Shown here: positions 36,004 to 44,396 of the stretch, in pieces
How positions within the stretch are numbered: position 1 is the first letter of the stretch
Layout of the letters: each line of letters opens with the position of its first letter
NCBI GenBank assembly: GCA_002389505.1
Contig: DGPA01000033.1
Span: 1 to 51,431, forward strand
DNA: 51,431 nucleotides
Direction: 5' to 3'
Origin: Halieaceae bacterium UBA4452
GTDB lineage: Bacteria; Pseudomonadota; Gammaproteobacteria; Pseudomonadales; Halieaceae
The notes under the pieces: generated by a model
What the model saw: the letters and a program-made list of their open reading frames with translations, nothing else
Told to the model about the DNA's origin: nothing
The model's database searches: none
Program-made: the position numbers and the translations under genes

Positions 36004-36870
36004 TCAGTGGTTGGGAAGTTTAAAAACGCCCAGTGCGTTAGTTCGCATAATCTGCTCGTAGCTGCTCTCTCTAAAAGCGTGCTCTTTCATTTCTCTGACC
36101 GCCCGCTCAGGGTCGATCACCGGCCAATCGGTGCCAAACATGACCTTATGGCTACCATAGCTATTCATGTAGTGCTTGAGCGAACTCGGCAAATGCTTTG
36201 GCGCGTAGGCATCTATACCGATGTAAATATTGTCGTGCTTCCATGCCATTGCAATCATCTCATCAGTCCACGGCACGCCAATATGGATACCAATCAATAC
36301 TAACTTGGGGAAATCAAGAGCGACCTGATCCAACAAAATAGGTCGCGCCACAGACGGCAAGCGAACATCTTGTTGGTAAATGAGATTTTGACCGACCTGC
36401 ATCATTATTGGGATACCAAGCTCTTCGCAGCGTGAATAAATGGGATAACACAGCGGCGCATCGGGGGGCATTTTGAACCAGTGAGGATAGAAGTGTGCGC
36501 CCACAAAACCTAGTTCGTTGACTGCGTAGTCCAACTCCTTCAGCTGGTCGAGCCCTCGTGTTGGGTCAACGCCCGCCAGACCGGAAAATCGATCTGGATG
36601 ACTGCGGCAATAATCTGCTATTTGATCATAAGGGATTTCAAAGCTACCTTTCCAGGCACGGTCGCCAGCTCTTACCGCAATAAGAAGACTGCGCTCGATA
36701 CCTGCCGCATCCATCTTCCGCAAATAGTCGTCAACCGTAACACCAGCACGCATGTCCTCAGGCATACGAATCTGCGTCATAAATTCCTTATCAAAGCCGG
36801 TTTGACCAGCGTCTACTTCACGTGGCGTGAACGCATTGACAACAATATCTATTGCGCTAGCTTTGGTCAT
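36004..36870 (-). CDS. Amidohydrolase-2 family protein with altered metal site (ACMSD/resorcylate decarboxylase fold)
   Basis: This 288-residue TIM-barrel protein is related to 2-amino-3-carboxymuconate semialdehyde and gamma-resorcylate decarboxylases. The N-terminal HxH metal pair expected after IDx is absent: the text is IDIVVNAFTP, with Val10 and Asn12 at the ligand positions. Other features are kept: DPTRGLDQLKELDYAV, VGAHFYPHW, the ligand-like histidine in LIGIHIGVPWTDEM and the catalytic-Asp motif MFGTDWPV. The metal centre, if any, must therefore differ. It lies in the operon, overlapping the MFS gene by 14 bases. It may decarboxylate or hydrolyse the substrate, or be an accessory fold. 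A known subfamily with a V/N-type start is possible. Confidence 0.85.
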   Translation of the reverse strand: MTKASAIDIVVNAFTPREVDAGQTGFDKEFMTQIRMPEDMRAGVTVDDYLRKMDAAGIERSLLIAVRAGDRAWKGSFEIPYDQIADYCRSHPDRFSGLAGVDPTRGLDQLKELDYAVNELGFVGAHFYPHWFKMPPDAPLCYPIYSRCEELGIPIMMQVGQNLIYQQDVRLPSVARPILLDQVALDFPKLVLIGIHIGVPWTDEMIAMAWKHDNIYIGIDAYAPKHLPSSLKHYMNSYGSHKVMFGTDWPVIDPERAVREMKEHAFRESSYEQIMRTNALGVFKLPNH

Positions 36871-38206
36871 TTTTCAGGCGCTCCTCTTGCTCTCTTCGCT
36901 GAGTGGTTTGTGCCAGTGCTGGAATGCCATAGTGCAATATCACCGCACTTAACGGTGCCGCAATACCGCCAACGATGGCCATTGACCAACCTACTTTTGA
37001 TATATCTTCAAAACCATAATCTGTAATGAGCGCGACTAACGTTGGTCCAAAGCCAATGCCAATCAAGTTTAGGCAAAATAAATAAAGCGCTGACATTTGA
37101 GCTCTTAAATGTGGCGGTGTCGCCACTTGGATAGCCGATGCAGCTGCGCCAAAGGGAAATGCAGAAAAGAAAAATAGCAGCGCAAACAAAGCCACGGTTG
37201 CATTGATCGATTCGGTTAGCGGCATTAACAGGCAAATGGGAGTGAGGCAGATGCCAGCGAGTCTCGACGAGGTAAAAGGTGCTGAAATGTTACCGGCGCG
37301 CCTTAATCTATCGGTATGCATACCACCAACGACCATTCCAGAACCACCAAATATTAGAATTAAAATACCTAATAGAGGACCTACCTCTCCAGCTGAGAGT
37401 GAGTAAGCCCGGATGAAAAATGTAGGCGCCCACGCTAGAAAAGTATTAAATATTAAGCCAAGAAGTGAGTAGCCAATAAAGTGGAGCAAAAACGTAGCGG
37501 GCTCCTTGGCAATAAACTGAAAAATATAGGTCAAGCCATAATAGCTATCTTTAGAGGCTGTCTTGGCGCGGGCAGGTTCTTTTACCGTAAGCATTAACAG
37601 TGCGACGAGTAGACCAGGCAAACCCACAATGAAAAAGATAACTTGCCAGCCATCGACTATCCCAATCAGGGGTAATTCTGGCATTCTAAGCTGGAGAGCC
37701 GCTTCAACCGCGAGACCACCAATAATGAATGCCAGACCAGCACCCACATAAACGCCTGATGAGTAAAGACTCAGCGCTAGCCCAAGTTTATTTTTGGGGA
37801 ACATATCGCTGATCATTGAATAAGCGGCAGGCGACAGGGCGGCTTCGCCGATACCTACGCCGACCCTAGCGAGAAATAATGTAGAAAAGCGTCCGGCGAG
37901 GCCGCACGCTGCCGTCATGATGCTCCAAACACAAATGCCGGTTGTAATAATCAATTTACGGGAGCGTTGATCAGCCAGTCGTGCTATTGGAATCCCTAGA
38001 AAGGTATAAAAAATAGCGAAGGCTAAGCCGTGAAGAAGGCTAATCTGAGTATCTGAGAGATAGAGATCGGCTTTAATGGGCTCTACAAGCAAAGACAGGA
38101 TCGTTCGATCAACAAAAGAGACGGTGTAGGCGATGAAAAGTATCGCAAGGCCGTACCAACTACTCAAGGAAGTGCCCACTTCGATATTCTTAGGTTGTGT
38201 CGCCAT
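36857..38206 (-). CDS. MFS transporter (spinster-like)
   Basis: This 449-residue carrier has 12 predicted membrane helices. Helix 1 is LAILFIAYTVSFVDRTILSLL (~19-40), with the conserved F-D-R. The loop 2-3 motif region is GIPIARLADQRSRKLI (~90-105), a variant of GxLaDrxGrR. Further helices include VGVGIGEAALSPAAYSMISDMFP, and the second half begins around residue 235. The Spns-type N-terminus (FVDRTILS) is common in marine and sphingomonad catabolic clusters. It is cotranscribed with the amidohydrolase (overlap 14 bases) and follows the isochorismatase-like gene at 43 bases. A weak ribosome site suggests coupling. It probably carries the substrate or product of this cluster across the inner membrane. 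Confidence 0.9.
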   Translation of the reverse strand: MATQPKNIEVGTSLSSWYGLAILFIAYTVSFVDRTILSLLVEPIKADLYLSDTQISLLHGLAFAIFYTFLGIPIARLADQRSRKLIITTGICVWSIMTAACGLAGRFSTLFLARVGVGIGEAALSPAAYSMISDMFPKNKLGLALSLYSSGVYVGAGLAFIIGGLAVEAALQLRMPELPLIGIVDGWQVIFFIVGLPGLLVALLMLTVKEPARAKTASKDSYYGLTYIFQFIAKEPATFLLHFIGYSLLGLIFNTFLAWAPTFFIRAYSLSAGEVGPLLGILILIFGGSGMVVGGMHTDRLRRAGNISAPFTSSRLAGICLTPICLLMPLTESINATVALFALLFFFSAFPFGAAASAIQVATPPHLRAQMSALYLFCLNLIGIGFGPTLVALITDYGFEDISKVGWSMAIVGGIAAPLSAVILHYGIPALAQTTQRREQEERLKNDQS

Positions 38207-38249
38207 AGTCAGCGCTGTTTGTTACGAGGGGTGTCGTGTCGCGTGAGCA

Positions 38250-38858
38250 TTAATGACGCCGCCATACTGATTCCACATCATCAGTCGTGACCAAGTGTCC
38301 GAATAGTATTCCCATTGATTTTAGTGCCACCTCATGTCGATCATCTTCATACTCGGCGACGGCATCACTGACCACGAAGGTGCGGTAATCGCGCTGACTG
38401 GCATCTCGCACAGACGTTTCAACGCAGCAGTTGGTTGTAACCCCACAGACAACGACATTTTCAGCACCTAAATTCTTTAACACGCCGTCCAAGTTGGTAC
38501 CATAAAAAGCGCTAGGGCGATTCTTATCAATCACGAAATCATCATCTAACGGCGCTAGATCATCAACTACTTCAACATCCCAAGTACCCGCCATCAGCGT
38601 TTTCCCGAGCTTTAGATCAGGCATCAATTCGTTAGCCATCATGCCACCGTCCAAGTAATCAGGGCGGTAAACATAGCGAGTATAAATGATGGGCACCGCC
38701 GCTTCTCGCGCTGCACTCACTAGCCGTCTACAGGGTGCTATCGCTGGTTGCAATCTGGCCGCGGGTAATCCAATCGCGTTCACCGAGCCTTCGTCGGAAC
38801 AAAAGCCGTTTTGCATATCAATGACGAGCAGGACGGTCTTTTTTTTGGTCAGTAGCAT
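38250..38858 (-). CDS. Isochorismatase-like cysteine hydrolase
   Basis: This is a 202-residue hydrolase of the isochorismatase/nicotinamidase fold. The catalytic Asp-Lys-Cys triad is present: Asp14 in LLVIDMQNGF, the lysine in VIDKNRPSAFYGTN, and the cysteine in VCGVTTNCCVETSVRDA. The second NCC cysteine is the nucleophile by analogy. RDYRTFVVSDAVAEYEDDRHE forms the C-terminal part, as in N-carbamoylsarcosine and biuret amidohydrolases. Such enzymes open amides, ureides or vinyl ethers, so this could release ammonia or an acyl group from the imported compound. It begins 12 bases downstream of a terminator, so it may be read by leaky transcription from the TonB receptor gene. Substrate unknown. 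Confidence 0.92.
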   Translation of the reverse strand: MLLTKKKTVLLVIDMQNGFCSDEGSVNAIGLPAARLQPAIAPCRRLVSAAREAAVPIIYTRYVYRPDYLDGGMMANELMPDLKLGKTLMAGTWDVEVVDDLAPLDDDFVIDKNRPSAFYGTNLDGVLKNLGAENVVVCGVTTNCCVETSVRDASQRDYRTFVVSDAVAEYEDDRHEVALKSMGILFGHLVTTDDVESVWRRH

Positions 38859-38869
38859 TCTTTTCCCAC

Positions 38870-38894
38870 AAAAAAAAGCACCCGCATCGGGTGC
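38870..38894 (-). terminator. Rho-independent terminator between TonB receptor and catabolic genes
   Basis: Read on the minus strand: seven-pair stem gcacccg/cgggtgc with loop ATG, then eight T. It stands 28 bases after the receptor stop and 12 bases before the isochorismatase-like start. With a minimal loop and good T run it should be efficient but may leak, setting receptor mRNA above enzyme mRNA. Confidence 0.88.
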
Positions 38895-38921
38895 GTTTAT
38901 TATTAATTGACTAAACTCAAA

Positions 38922-41081
38922 TCAGTTAGTTCTAGCTCGGAGGGTAACCAACCAGGTTTGCGGTTCTCCTGGATAAATTGAGACAAAACCAAAAGGTGCG
39001 AAAGCCAGTGTGGCTGTATTGTACTCTTCATCAGTACAGTTACGGCACGACACACTTACACTGAATCGGTCGTCTGCACTTTCCCAGCCAAGCGATGCAC
39101 TCACTAATCCAATATCGCCCGACTTACCTAAGTCCGTATTCTGTGGATCGGTAAAGTGGTCTTCTGTGTATTGATAGTCCGCGTTCAAGCGTATTTGTGA
39201 ACCTCCATTAAGAGGCCAGATATTGGTCAGTCCGACCTTGAAGGACGATTCGGGTAGCCGCTGCAGTTCGTCTCCCAGAGCAGCACCTACTGCGGGGTCA
39301 ACATTTTTGTATTCGCCGTCAGAAATTGCTGCGAATCCAAAGATGTCCAAGGTTTCGCTGACTCTTATGGTGGCTTCTACCTCGAGACCTTGCACTTTGG
39401 CGTCATTGGTAAATACCGCGAAGTTACCAGTATCAGGATCTGTGGCGGAATTAAAAAGGTCTTGGTAGTCGTAGAAGAAATACTCTGAGTTGATCCTTGC
39501 CCTGCCGTCCATTAGCGATGCTTTAAAACCGATAGCGAGAGACTCAATAATTTCCGGATCGAATGGCAGCACTTGAGAGGGATCATTGGTTCTTGCTGCC
39601 CAACCGCCCGCTCGGTACCCCTCGGTAAATGTAATATAACCATCTAAATCGTCATTAAAGGCATACTTCAAGCCGATTTTGGGCGTGAAATCGTTAAATT
39701 CGAGTTCGGTTGGCGTTCCGAGCGCATTCAGCGTCGCAGAGTTCCATGTCGGTATGCCGCCATCAATTGAAAAGCCAACGGGCACCCCGACTGCCGCCTC
39801 AATATCTATTGATTTTTTATCCCGGGTGTAGCGTCCACCCAGCACCAATGAAAGACTGTCTGTCAGGTCATAGGTGCCATCGAAGTACGCTGCAATACTC
39901 TCAACGTCGACGCGGTATTCACGCCCCAGCAAACCCCCGGAAAAGAATCTATCGCCGATGAATGAGTAGCTATCCTCGTCAAAGTAAAAAACGCCAGCCG
40001 AATATTGGAGCCGGCCATCCGCAGCGGTTCCACTAAACTTAAACTCCTGACTGAATTGGTCGCTGTCATTGATGGTGTACAACTCAAAGATGGGGATTGG
40101 CGAGTCGCTTAGATCGAGATCCCATTTTTGAAAGGTCGTCCGATCGGCAGTTATTGATTGAAAGCTTAGCGTTTCAGATATATCCCAGTTAACAGTCAAA
40201 GAAAGACCATCCGTTTCTGACTCATTGAAGATGTCGGTTACACTCGATGACTGGAATAAATCATCAGGAATACCGGTGAGAACATTCAGCGCGTACACGC
40301 CGTTCTGATCACTGGAACTGTCATCGGCAGTCATCAAGACTTCCACGGTGTCGCTGGGCAGCCACCTGAGTCCTGCACGCCAACCTGAAAAATCGAGGTC
40401 ATTGACTTTTTTATTGAGAATGCTGTTGTCGACATAGCCGTCGCCCGTTTGAGAGAGCGCATTGAACCGAAGGAATAAGCGATCTTCTTGGAGCACCACA
40501 TTTGCCATGCCTTTCACGTTGACTCGATCGAATTCTCCGTAGCTCAACTCACCTGAAAAAGCATTTTCATCTTGGGGCTTCGTAGTGACAACTTTGATGG
40601 CCCCGGCGTTAGTGTTTCGACCATAGAGTGTGCCCTGAGGGCCTCTTAATACCTCTACTCGTTCCACATCGTACAGGCTGAAGTTGTTGACTCCTTGTCG
40701 CGCGATATAGACATCGTCTAGATAAAACCCCATGGCTGTATCCACCGTGACAATTGACTCGGTAGTACCGACACCTCTGAGAAAAACAGTCGTGGCTGTA
40801 CCCTGGCCGACGTTATTGGCGCCAATAAGGTTGGGGACATTATTGACGATATCCTTAACATTGAAGGATTGGCGTCTGTCAATTTCATTAGCATCAAATG
40901 CGCTTACAGCGAGAGGGACGTCTTGCAAGGACCCCTCTCGTCTCTCCGCAGTGACCAGTACCTCTTCTAAGGCTAGGGTTTCATTCTGAGAAAAGGCTGG
41001 TAGGGCGGTGGCTGTCGCCGCGATGATTCCAACGTATTGGATAAGTGGCTGATGGATCTTTTTTGTTTTAGGGGTTGGCAT
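38922..41081 (-). CDS. TonB-dependent outer-membrane receptor
   Basis: This is a 719-residue importer, first gene of the catabolic cluster. The signal peptide (1-31) ends AFS-Q. The mature start is ETLALEEVLVTAERREGSLQDVPLAVS, a TonB-box and plug start typical of the Fe/hydrocarbon-type receptors common in marine and sphingomonad bacteria. Plug features are TTVFLRGVGT and VERVEVLRGPQGTLYGRNTNAGAIKVVTT (~130-160). The barrel ends with WLVTLRARTN, without the usual terminal Phe. It has an AAGGA ribosome site 10 bases before ATG, and a terminator after. It likely takes up the compound degraded by the genes downstream (38858 to 31677). The upstream inverted repeat at 41222-41239 may control it. 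Ligand unknown. Confidence 0.95.
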   Translation of the reverse strand: MPTPKTKKIHQPLIQYVGIIAATATALPAFSQNETLALEEVLVTAERREGSLQDVPLAVSAFDANEIDRRQSFNVKDIVNNVPNLIGANNVGQGTATTVFLRGVGTTESIVTVDTAMGFYLDDVYIARQGVNNFSLYDVERVEVLRGPQGTLYGRNTNAGAIKVVTTKPQDENAFSGELSYGEFDRVNVKGMANVVLQEDRLFLRFNALSQTGDGYVDNSILNKKVNDLDFSGWRAGLRWLPSDTVEVLMTADDSSSDQNGVYALNVLTGIPDDLFQSSSVTDIFNESETDGLSLTVNWDISETLSFQSITADRTTFQKWDLDLSDSPIPIFELYTINDSDQFSQEFKFSGTAADGRLQYSAGVFYFDEDSYSFIGDRFFSGGLLGREYRVDVESIAAYFDGTYDLTDSLSLVLGGRYTRDKKSIDIEAAVGVPVGFSIDGGIPTWNSATLNALGTPTELEFNDFTPKIGLKYAFNDDLDGYITFTEGYRAGGWAARTNDPSQVLPFDPEIIESLAIGFKASLMDGRARINSEYFFYDYQDLFNSATDPDTGNFAVFTNDAKVQGLEVEATIRVSETLDIFGFAAISDGEYKNVDPAVGAALGDELQRLPESSFKVGLTNIWPLNGGSQIRLNADYQYTEDHFTDPQNTDLGKSGDIGLVSASLGWESADDRFSVSVSCRNCTDEEYNTATLAFAPFGFVSIYPGEPQTWLVTLRARTN

Positions 41082-41221
41082 AGCTCATAGGTCCTTAGTA
41101 AAAACAAGAGAAAGCAAACGATCCTTGCACAGAATACAGCTGCGCGCGATCTTTTTTTAGCTGGGGAGGCGAGTGCATTTGAGCCGCCTATTGAATGGCG
41201 GTCAGATATTTTCACCATTCG

Positions 41222-41239
41222 CCAGTCGTACCACTGGCT
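41222..41239. promoter_or_regulatory. Inverted repeat, candidate operator upstream of TonB receptor
   Basis: The perfect 6+6 inverted repeat GCCAGT-cgtacc-ACTGGC lies about 141 bases upstream of the receptor start, in the 271-base gap to the nitronate monooxygenase-like gene. Half-site length and spacing suit a dimeric regulator. No promoter could be placed beside it with confidence. Confidence 0.35.
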
Positions 41240-41352
41240 AGGGTAATGCATCTTGCGGGCATCGACAATGCGCCCAGTGTTACCTGCTCACGACCATCCG
41301 GGACCTGCTGTCCGGGCTCTCAGTATAGGTAGTTCAGCTACGCAATGGCGGC

Positions 41353-42345
41353 TCAAGGCATAGATGCAGATACGTCGGTGGAGAGATCAAATTCTCGCAT
41401 GACCTCGGCTACGGTCTTTACCGATGTTATATTGCCCAAACCCTTGCCGGCCTGCCAAAACTTAACATCGTCGCTAAAAGCAGACTTGCTGTAGTTCTTG
41501 ATGCCTCTACTCATCAGCCACATACGGGCATACTTCTTGAGTTTAGGCTGCGTCAACATATAGTTTATGATTGGCCCGGTCGTTAACCCCCCCTTCATAA
41601 TGTCGTCAGTTTTAATGACTGAGGAGTTATTGCCCGCGATTTTATTTGTCCAGACAATATCGCTTTCTGTGGAGTCAACAATAGCTTGCTTATAACCGTC
41701 GGTGATTTTGCATTCTTTGGTGGCTAAAAACCGGGTGCCCATTTGCACGCCAGCGTAGCCCATGTCTAGCACCTGCTTGACGTCGTTGGCATTACCCATG
41801 CCACCCGCGCAGATCATTGGAATATCGATATCGTGCAATTCCTCCATAAACTGTTCGGCCGACTGCACCCCTGTTTGACCGCCACCGCGCCAGTTGATGC
41901 AGTTAATACCATCGACGCCGCAGTCTCGCATGGCCAAGGCGACTTTCTTGTTGGGCACGTCGTGATACACCGCTATGCCGTGTTCCTTCGCTACCTTGAG
42001 CACTGCATCTGGCTTTCCCAGTGAGGTTAAAAAGAATTTAACGCCTTCTTCTATGGACACCTGCATCCACTCTTGCATTTGCTCATGGTATTTCTGGTTA
42101 GCCCCTCCAAACAGCGTGAAGTTCACGCCAAAGGGCTTGTCGGTGAGTGTTTTTATTAACTGCAGGCCAGCCCGAAAATCATGTCCGTAGAGCGACGTAA
42201 GCGTCACCGGCTGAACGACCCCGAAGCCACCATGTTCTGAGACTGCAGCGATAAGTTCAGGATTTGACCCCGGGTACATTGGTCCGCAAATGATCGGAGT
42301 TTGTGCGCCGGAATCCATTAGAAATTGCTGGGTGGATGTATTCAT
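41353..42345 (-). CDS. Nitronate monooxygenase-like FMN oxidoreductase
   Basis: This 330-residue TIM-barrel flavoprotein belongs to the 2-nitropropane dioxygenase/NMO family. Recognisable parts are the start TPIICGPMYPGSNPELIAAVSEHGGFGVV, PFGVNFTLFG, VKFFLTSLGKPD, and the FMN-phosphate regions ICAGGMGNANDVKQVLDMGYAGVQMGTRFLAT. In the class signature the usual GGHxG reads GGQTG (NWRGGGQTGV), so the histidine proposed as base in class I NMOs is glutamine. It may therefore be a different reductase or lyase. The start has GAGG 7 bases upstream. A near-consensus promoter with a palindrome drives it. It may be cotranscribed with, or regulated alongside, the following TonB receptor. Confidence 0.85.
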   Translation of the reverse strand: MNTSTQQFLMDSGAQTPIICGPMYPGSNPELIAAVSEHGGFGVVQPVTLTSLYGHDFRAGLQLIKTLTDKPFGVNFTLFGGANQKYHEQMQEWMQVSIEEGVKFFLTSLGKPDAVLKVAKEHGIAVYHDVPNKKVALAMRDCGVDGINCINWRGGGQTGVQSAEQFMEELHDIDIPMICAGGMGNANDVKQVLDMGYAGVQMGTRFLATKECKITDGYKQAIVDSTESDIVWTNKIAGNNSSVIKTDDIMKGGLTTGPIINYMLTQPKLKKYARMWLMSRGIKNYSKSAFSDDVKFWQAGKGLGNITSVKTVAEVMREFDLSTDVSASMP

Positions 42346-42460
42346 TCTAGGCCCTCTTTTTATAGGTCAGGCGGGTGTCCACGTTGGCAGTGATGCGGTC
42401 ATTGCAGGCCCCCTGTTTGGCGCCGGGCGACATTTCACTGCCCACCGTTACTCAATTTAA

Positions 42461-42495
42461 TATGGCATTATATATGCCATAAAAAGCCCTGACAA
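42461..42495 (-). promoter_or_regulatory. Strong sigma70 promoter overlapped by a palindromic operator
   Basis: On the minus strand TTGTCA (42495-42490, 5/6 match) and TATAAT (42472-42467, 6/6) are 17 bases apart. An 8+8 palindrome tatggcat-tatat-atgccata (42461-42481) covers the -10 box. Transcription would begin near 42460, about 115 bases before the nitronate monooxygenase-like gene. This layout is that of a repressed promoter; the regulator is not in view. Confidence 0.7.
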
Positions 42496-42587
42496 TGCCC
42501 CATCAGTCCAGCTGGCCAGGAAAAGTCAGCGTTGGCAAGGGGTCTTTGTCTGAGTTCGATGCGTGTCAGTTAGGGGGGGAAACGACC

Positions 42588-44174
42588 TCAGGGCTGATCG
42601 CGCCACATGGCGATCAGCAGTGACAGGATCATAAAAAACATCACGCCGGAAAAAGGAAGCGCGCCAATGATCATGACCGAGCGCAATGCATCTAGCCCGC
42701 CAGTAACGAGCAGTGTGATGATCACCAAACCGAGTAATAGGCTCCAAAGGACAATATGTGGGGAGGCGTGATCCTGTTCTACCCCGCCAGATACGATCGT
42801 ATTGACCACCAGGACCGCAGAATCGGCGGAGGTGATGAGGTAGGTCAGCAGCAAGACGACGCAGAGGCAGGCCATGGGAAATACCCATGGTGGTTGGAAC
42901 AGAGCGTCGAGGGTGGCGAATAATTGCGCGGACAGATCTGCCTCGAGAATACTGCCCTGGGCGATTCCTGATAGCTCCAAGCTCAGCGCGGTACCGCCAA
43001 TAATACAGAACCAGGCGAAACACATCAGTGACGGTAGGATGATAGCGCCGATGACATACTCCCGCAGGGTTCGCCCTCGGGAGACTCGGGCGAGGAATAA
43101 GCCGACAAAGGGCGTAAACGCAATCCACCATGCCCAGTAAAAAATAGTCCAGTTGGACTGCCATTGGCTGAGCGCCTGATTTTCTGCTGTGCTGGTGTCT
43201 GACCACACGGTGGTGGACATTGAAGGTAAGTCCGCAAGGTAGTCAACAATGCCCTGAACAAAGACCTCACCGGCAAACAGGGTGGCACCAAAAACCACAA
43301 AAATCAGCAGCAGCAACCACGACAGGGCCATATTAACAGTAGATAGCCACTTGATGCCCCGGCCAAGCCCTGACAGGGCCGACATCATGGATGCCGCCAC
43401 AATAATAGCCACCGCTACCGCAAGCGCCATTGTTGTGGGTTGGTCGTTGTTGAGAATCCAATCCCAGCCGGTAATGCGGAACGCGCCATAAGCCAGCTGG
43501 GTGACGCCATAGCCTATGGTAACTGCAATACCAATGAGCGTCGCCAGAATAGCCGCGGTATCCACAAGCGCGCCTACCGTGGTGCCGGCTCTGCCGCCCA
43601 GAAGGGCGCTGAACGGTGCGCGTATGGTCAGGGGCATGCCGCGTCGGTAGGAAAAGTACGCTAGCGAGAGACCCACTACTGCGTAGCAGGCCCAGGGAGT
43701 GAGCCCATAGTGCAGCAGCGTCCACTTAAAGGCGTAGCCGACGTTTTCCCGACTGAGTGCGTCGGCATGTCCTTTAATGACGTCTGGATTGTTGCCAAAG
43801 TGGTAGAGGGGCTCTGCCGTGGAATAGGTCAGCATGCCCACACCGATGCCAGCGCCAAACATCATAGAAAACCACGCGAAGCGACTGAATTCGGGCTCGG
43901 TTGTCGCTGTGCCTAGTCGCTGTGCCCCGGTTTTGGGTAACACTGCGAGCACAATACACAGAGCCATGAACAGCCCTGTAGCGCCGATATACCAGGCGCC
44001 GAAGTACTCAATAGTCGCCCCCTGAATCACGAGCAATAGGTCGGCCGCGTCGTCGGTTGTCGAGGCCCACAACACGAGCACAACAATAATCAGCTTCACC
44101 GAAACGGCGATACCCCGGTTGTAACCCCGGTAAAACCCAGTGGTCTCGACGTTGGTAACGGAACTGTGCGGCAT
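42588..44174 (-). CDS. BCCT family transporter (betaine/carnitine/choline type)
   Basis: This 528-residue secondary transporter has 12 membrane helices. The BCCT signatures are FGAGIGVGMLTYSTAEPLYHF (~105-125) and SNWTIFYWAWWIAFTPFVGLFLARVSRGRTLREYV (~310-345), the latter with the aromatic box region. GMLTYSTAEP differs from the GLMFWGVAEP of BetT/BetP, as in a less studied BCCT branch. The start follows GGAG by 7 bases. It lacks the long C-terminal regulatory tail of osmotic carriers, suggesting a nutritional role (betaines, dimethylsulfoniopropionate or carnitine-like compounds). It stands alone between the nitronate monooxygenase-like gene and the HSDL2-like gene, with an inverted repeat upstream. 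Confidence 0.92.
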   Translation of the reverse strand: MPHSSVTNVETTGFYRGYNRGIAVSVKLIIVVLVLWASTTDDAADLLLVIQGATIEYFGAWYIGATGLFMALCIVLAVLPKTGAQRLGTATTEPEFSRFAWFSMMFGAGIGVGMLTYSTAEPLYHFGNNPDVIKGHADALSRENVGYAFKWTLLHYGLTPWACYAVVGLSLAYFSYRRGMPLTIRAPFSALLGGRAGTTVGALVDTAAILATLIGIAVTIGYGVTQLAYGAFRITGWDWILNNDQPTTMALAVAVAIIVAASMMSALSGLGRGIKWLSTVNMALSWLLLLIFVVFGATLFAGEVFVQGIVDYLADLPSMSTTVWSDTSTAENQALSQWQSNWTIFYWAWWIAFTPFVGLFLARVSRGRTLREYVIGAIILPSLMCFAWFCIIGGTALSLELSGIAQGSILEADLSAQLFATLDALFQPPWVFPMACLCVVLLLTYLITSADSAVLVVNTIVSGGVEQDHASPHIVLWSLLLGLVIITLLVTGGLDALRSVMIIGALPFSGVMFFMILSLLIAMWRDQP

Positions 44175-44239
44175 GATAATGCTCCAGATTGGCCGGATTT
44201 ACCGGGTTCAAGCGCTCAGTTTATCGGCCTGAAGAACAG

Positions 44240-44259
44240 GCTAATAAGGGGTTATTAGC
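44240..44259. promoter_or_regulatory. Inverted repeat upstream of BCCT gene, candidate operator or hairpin
   Basis: An 8+8 inverted repeat gctaataa-gggg-ttattagc lies 66 bases upstream of the BCCT start. No T run follows on the minus strand, so it is more likely a binding site than a terminator. Role uncertain. Confidence 0.35.
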
Positions 44260-44396
44260 TCACGCTGCGCCCACCCTCTAGTTGACAAACACGACCCGTG
44301 ATTACCCCTCAACATTGACACTTTATTCCGCGTCTACTTTTCTCACCTTGAGCAAAAACATCGTTGCGGGTGGCGCGCCGCATCCGAATAAGCCGC

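Noticed and set aside
41297..41317. Hairpin ccgggac/gtccgg just after the nitronate monooxygenase-like gene as terminator
   Set aside because: Stem has a bulge and there is no T run on the minus strand.
44282..44343. Perfect TTGACA boxes near the BCCT and HSDL2-like genes as promoters
   Set aside because: On the plus strand no acceptable -10 lies 16-18 bases downstream, and the adjacent genes are on the minus strand.
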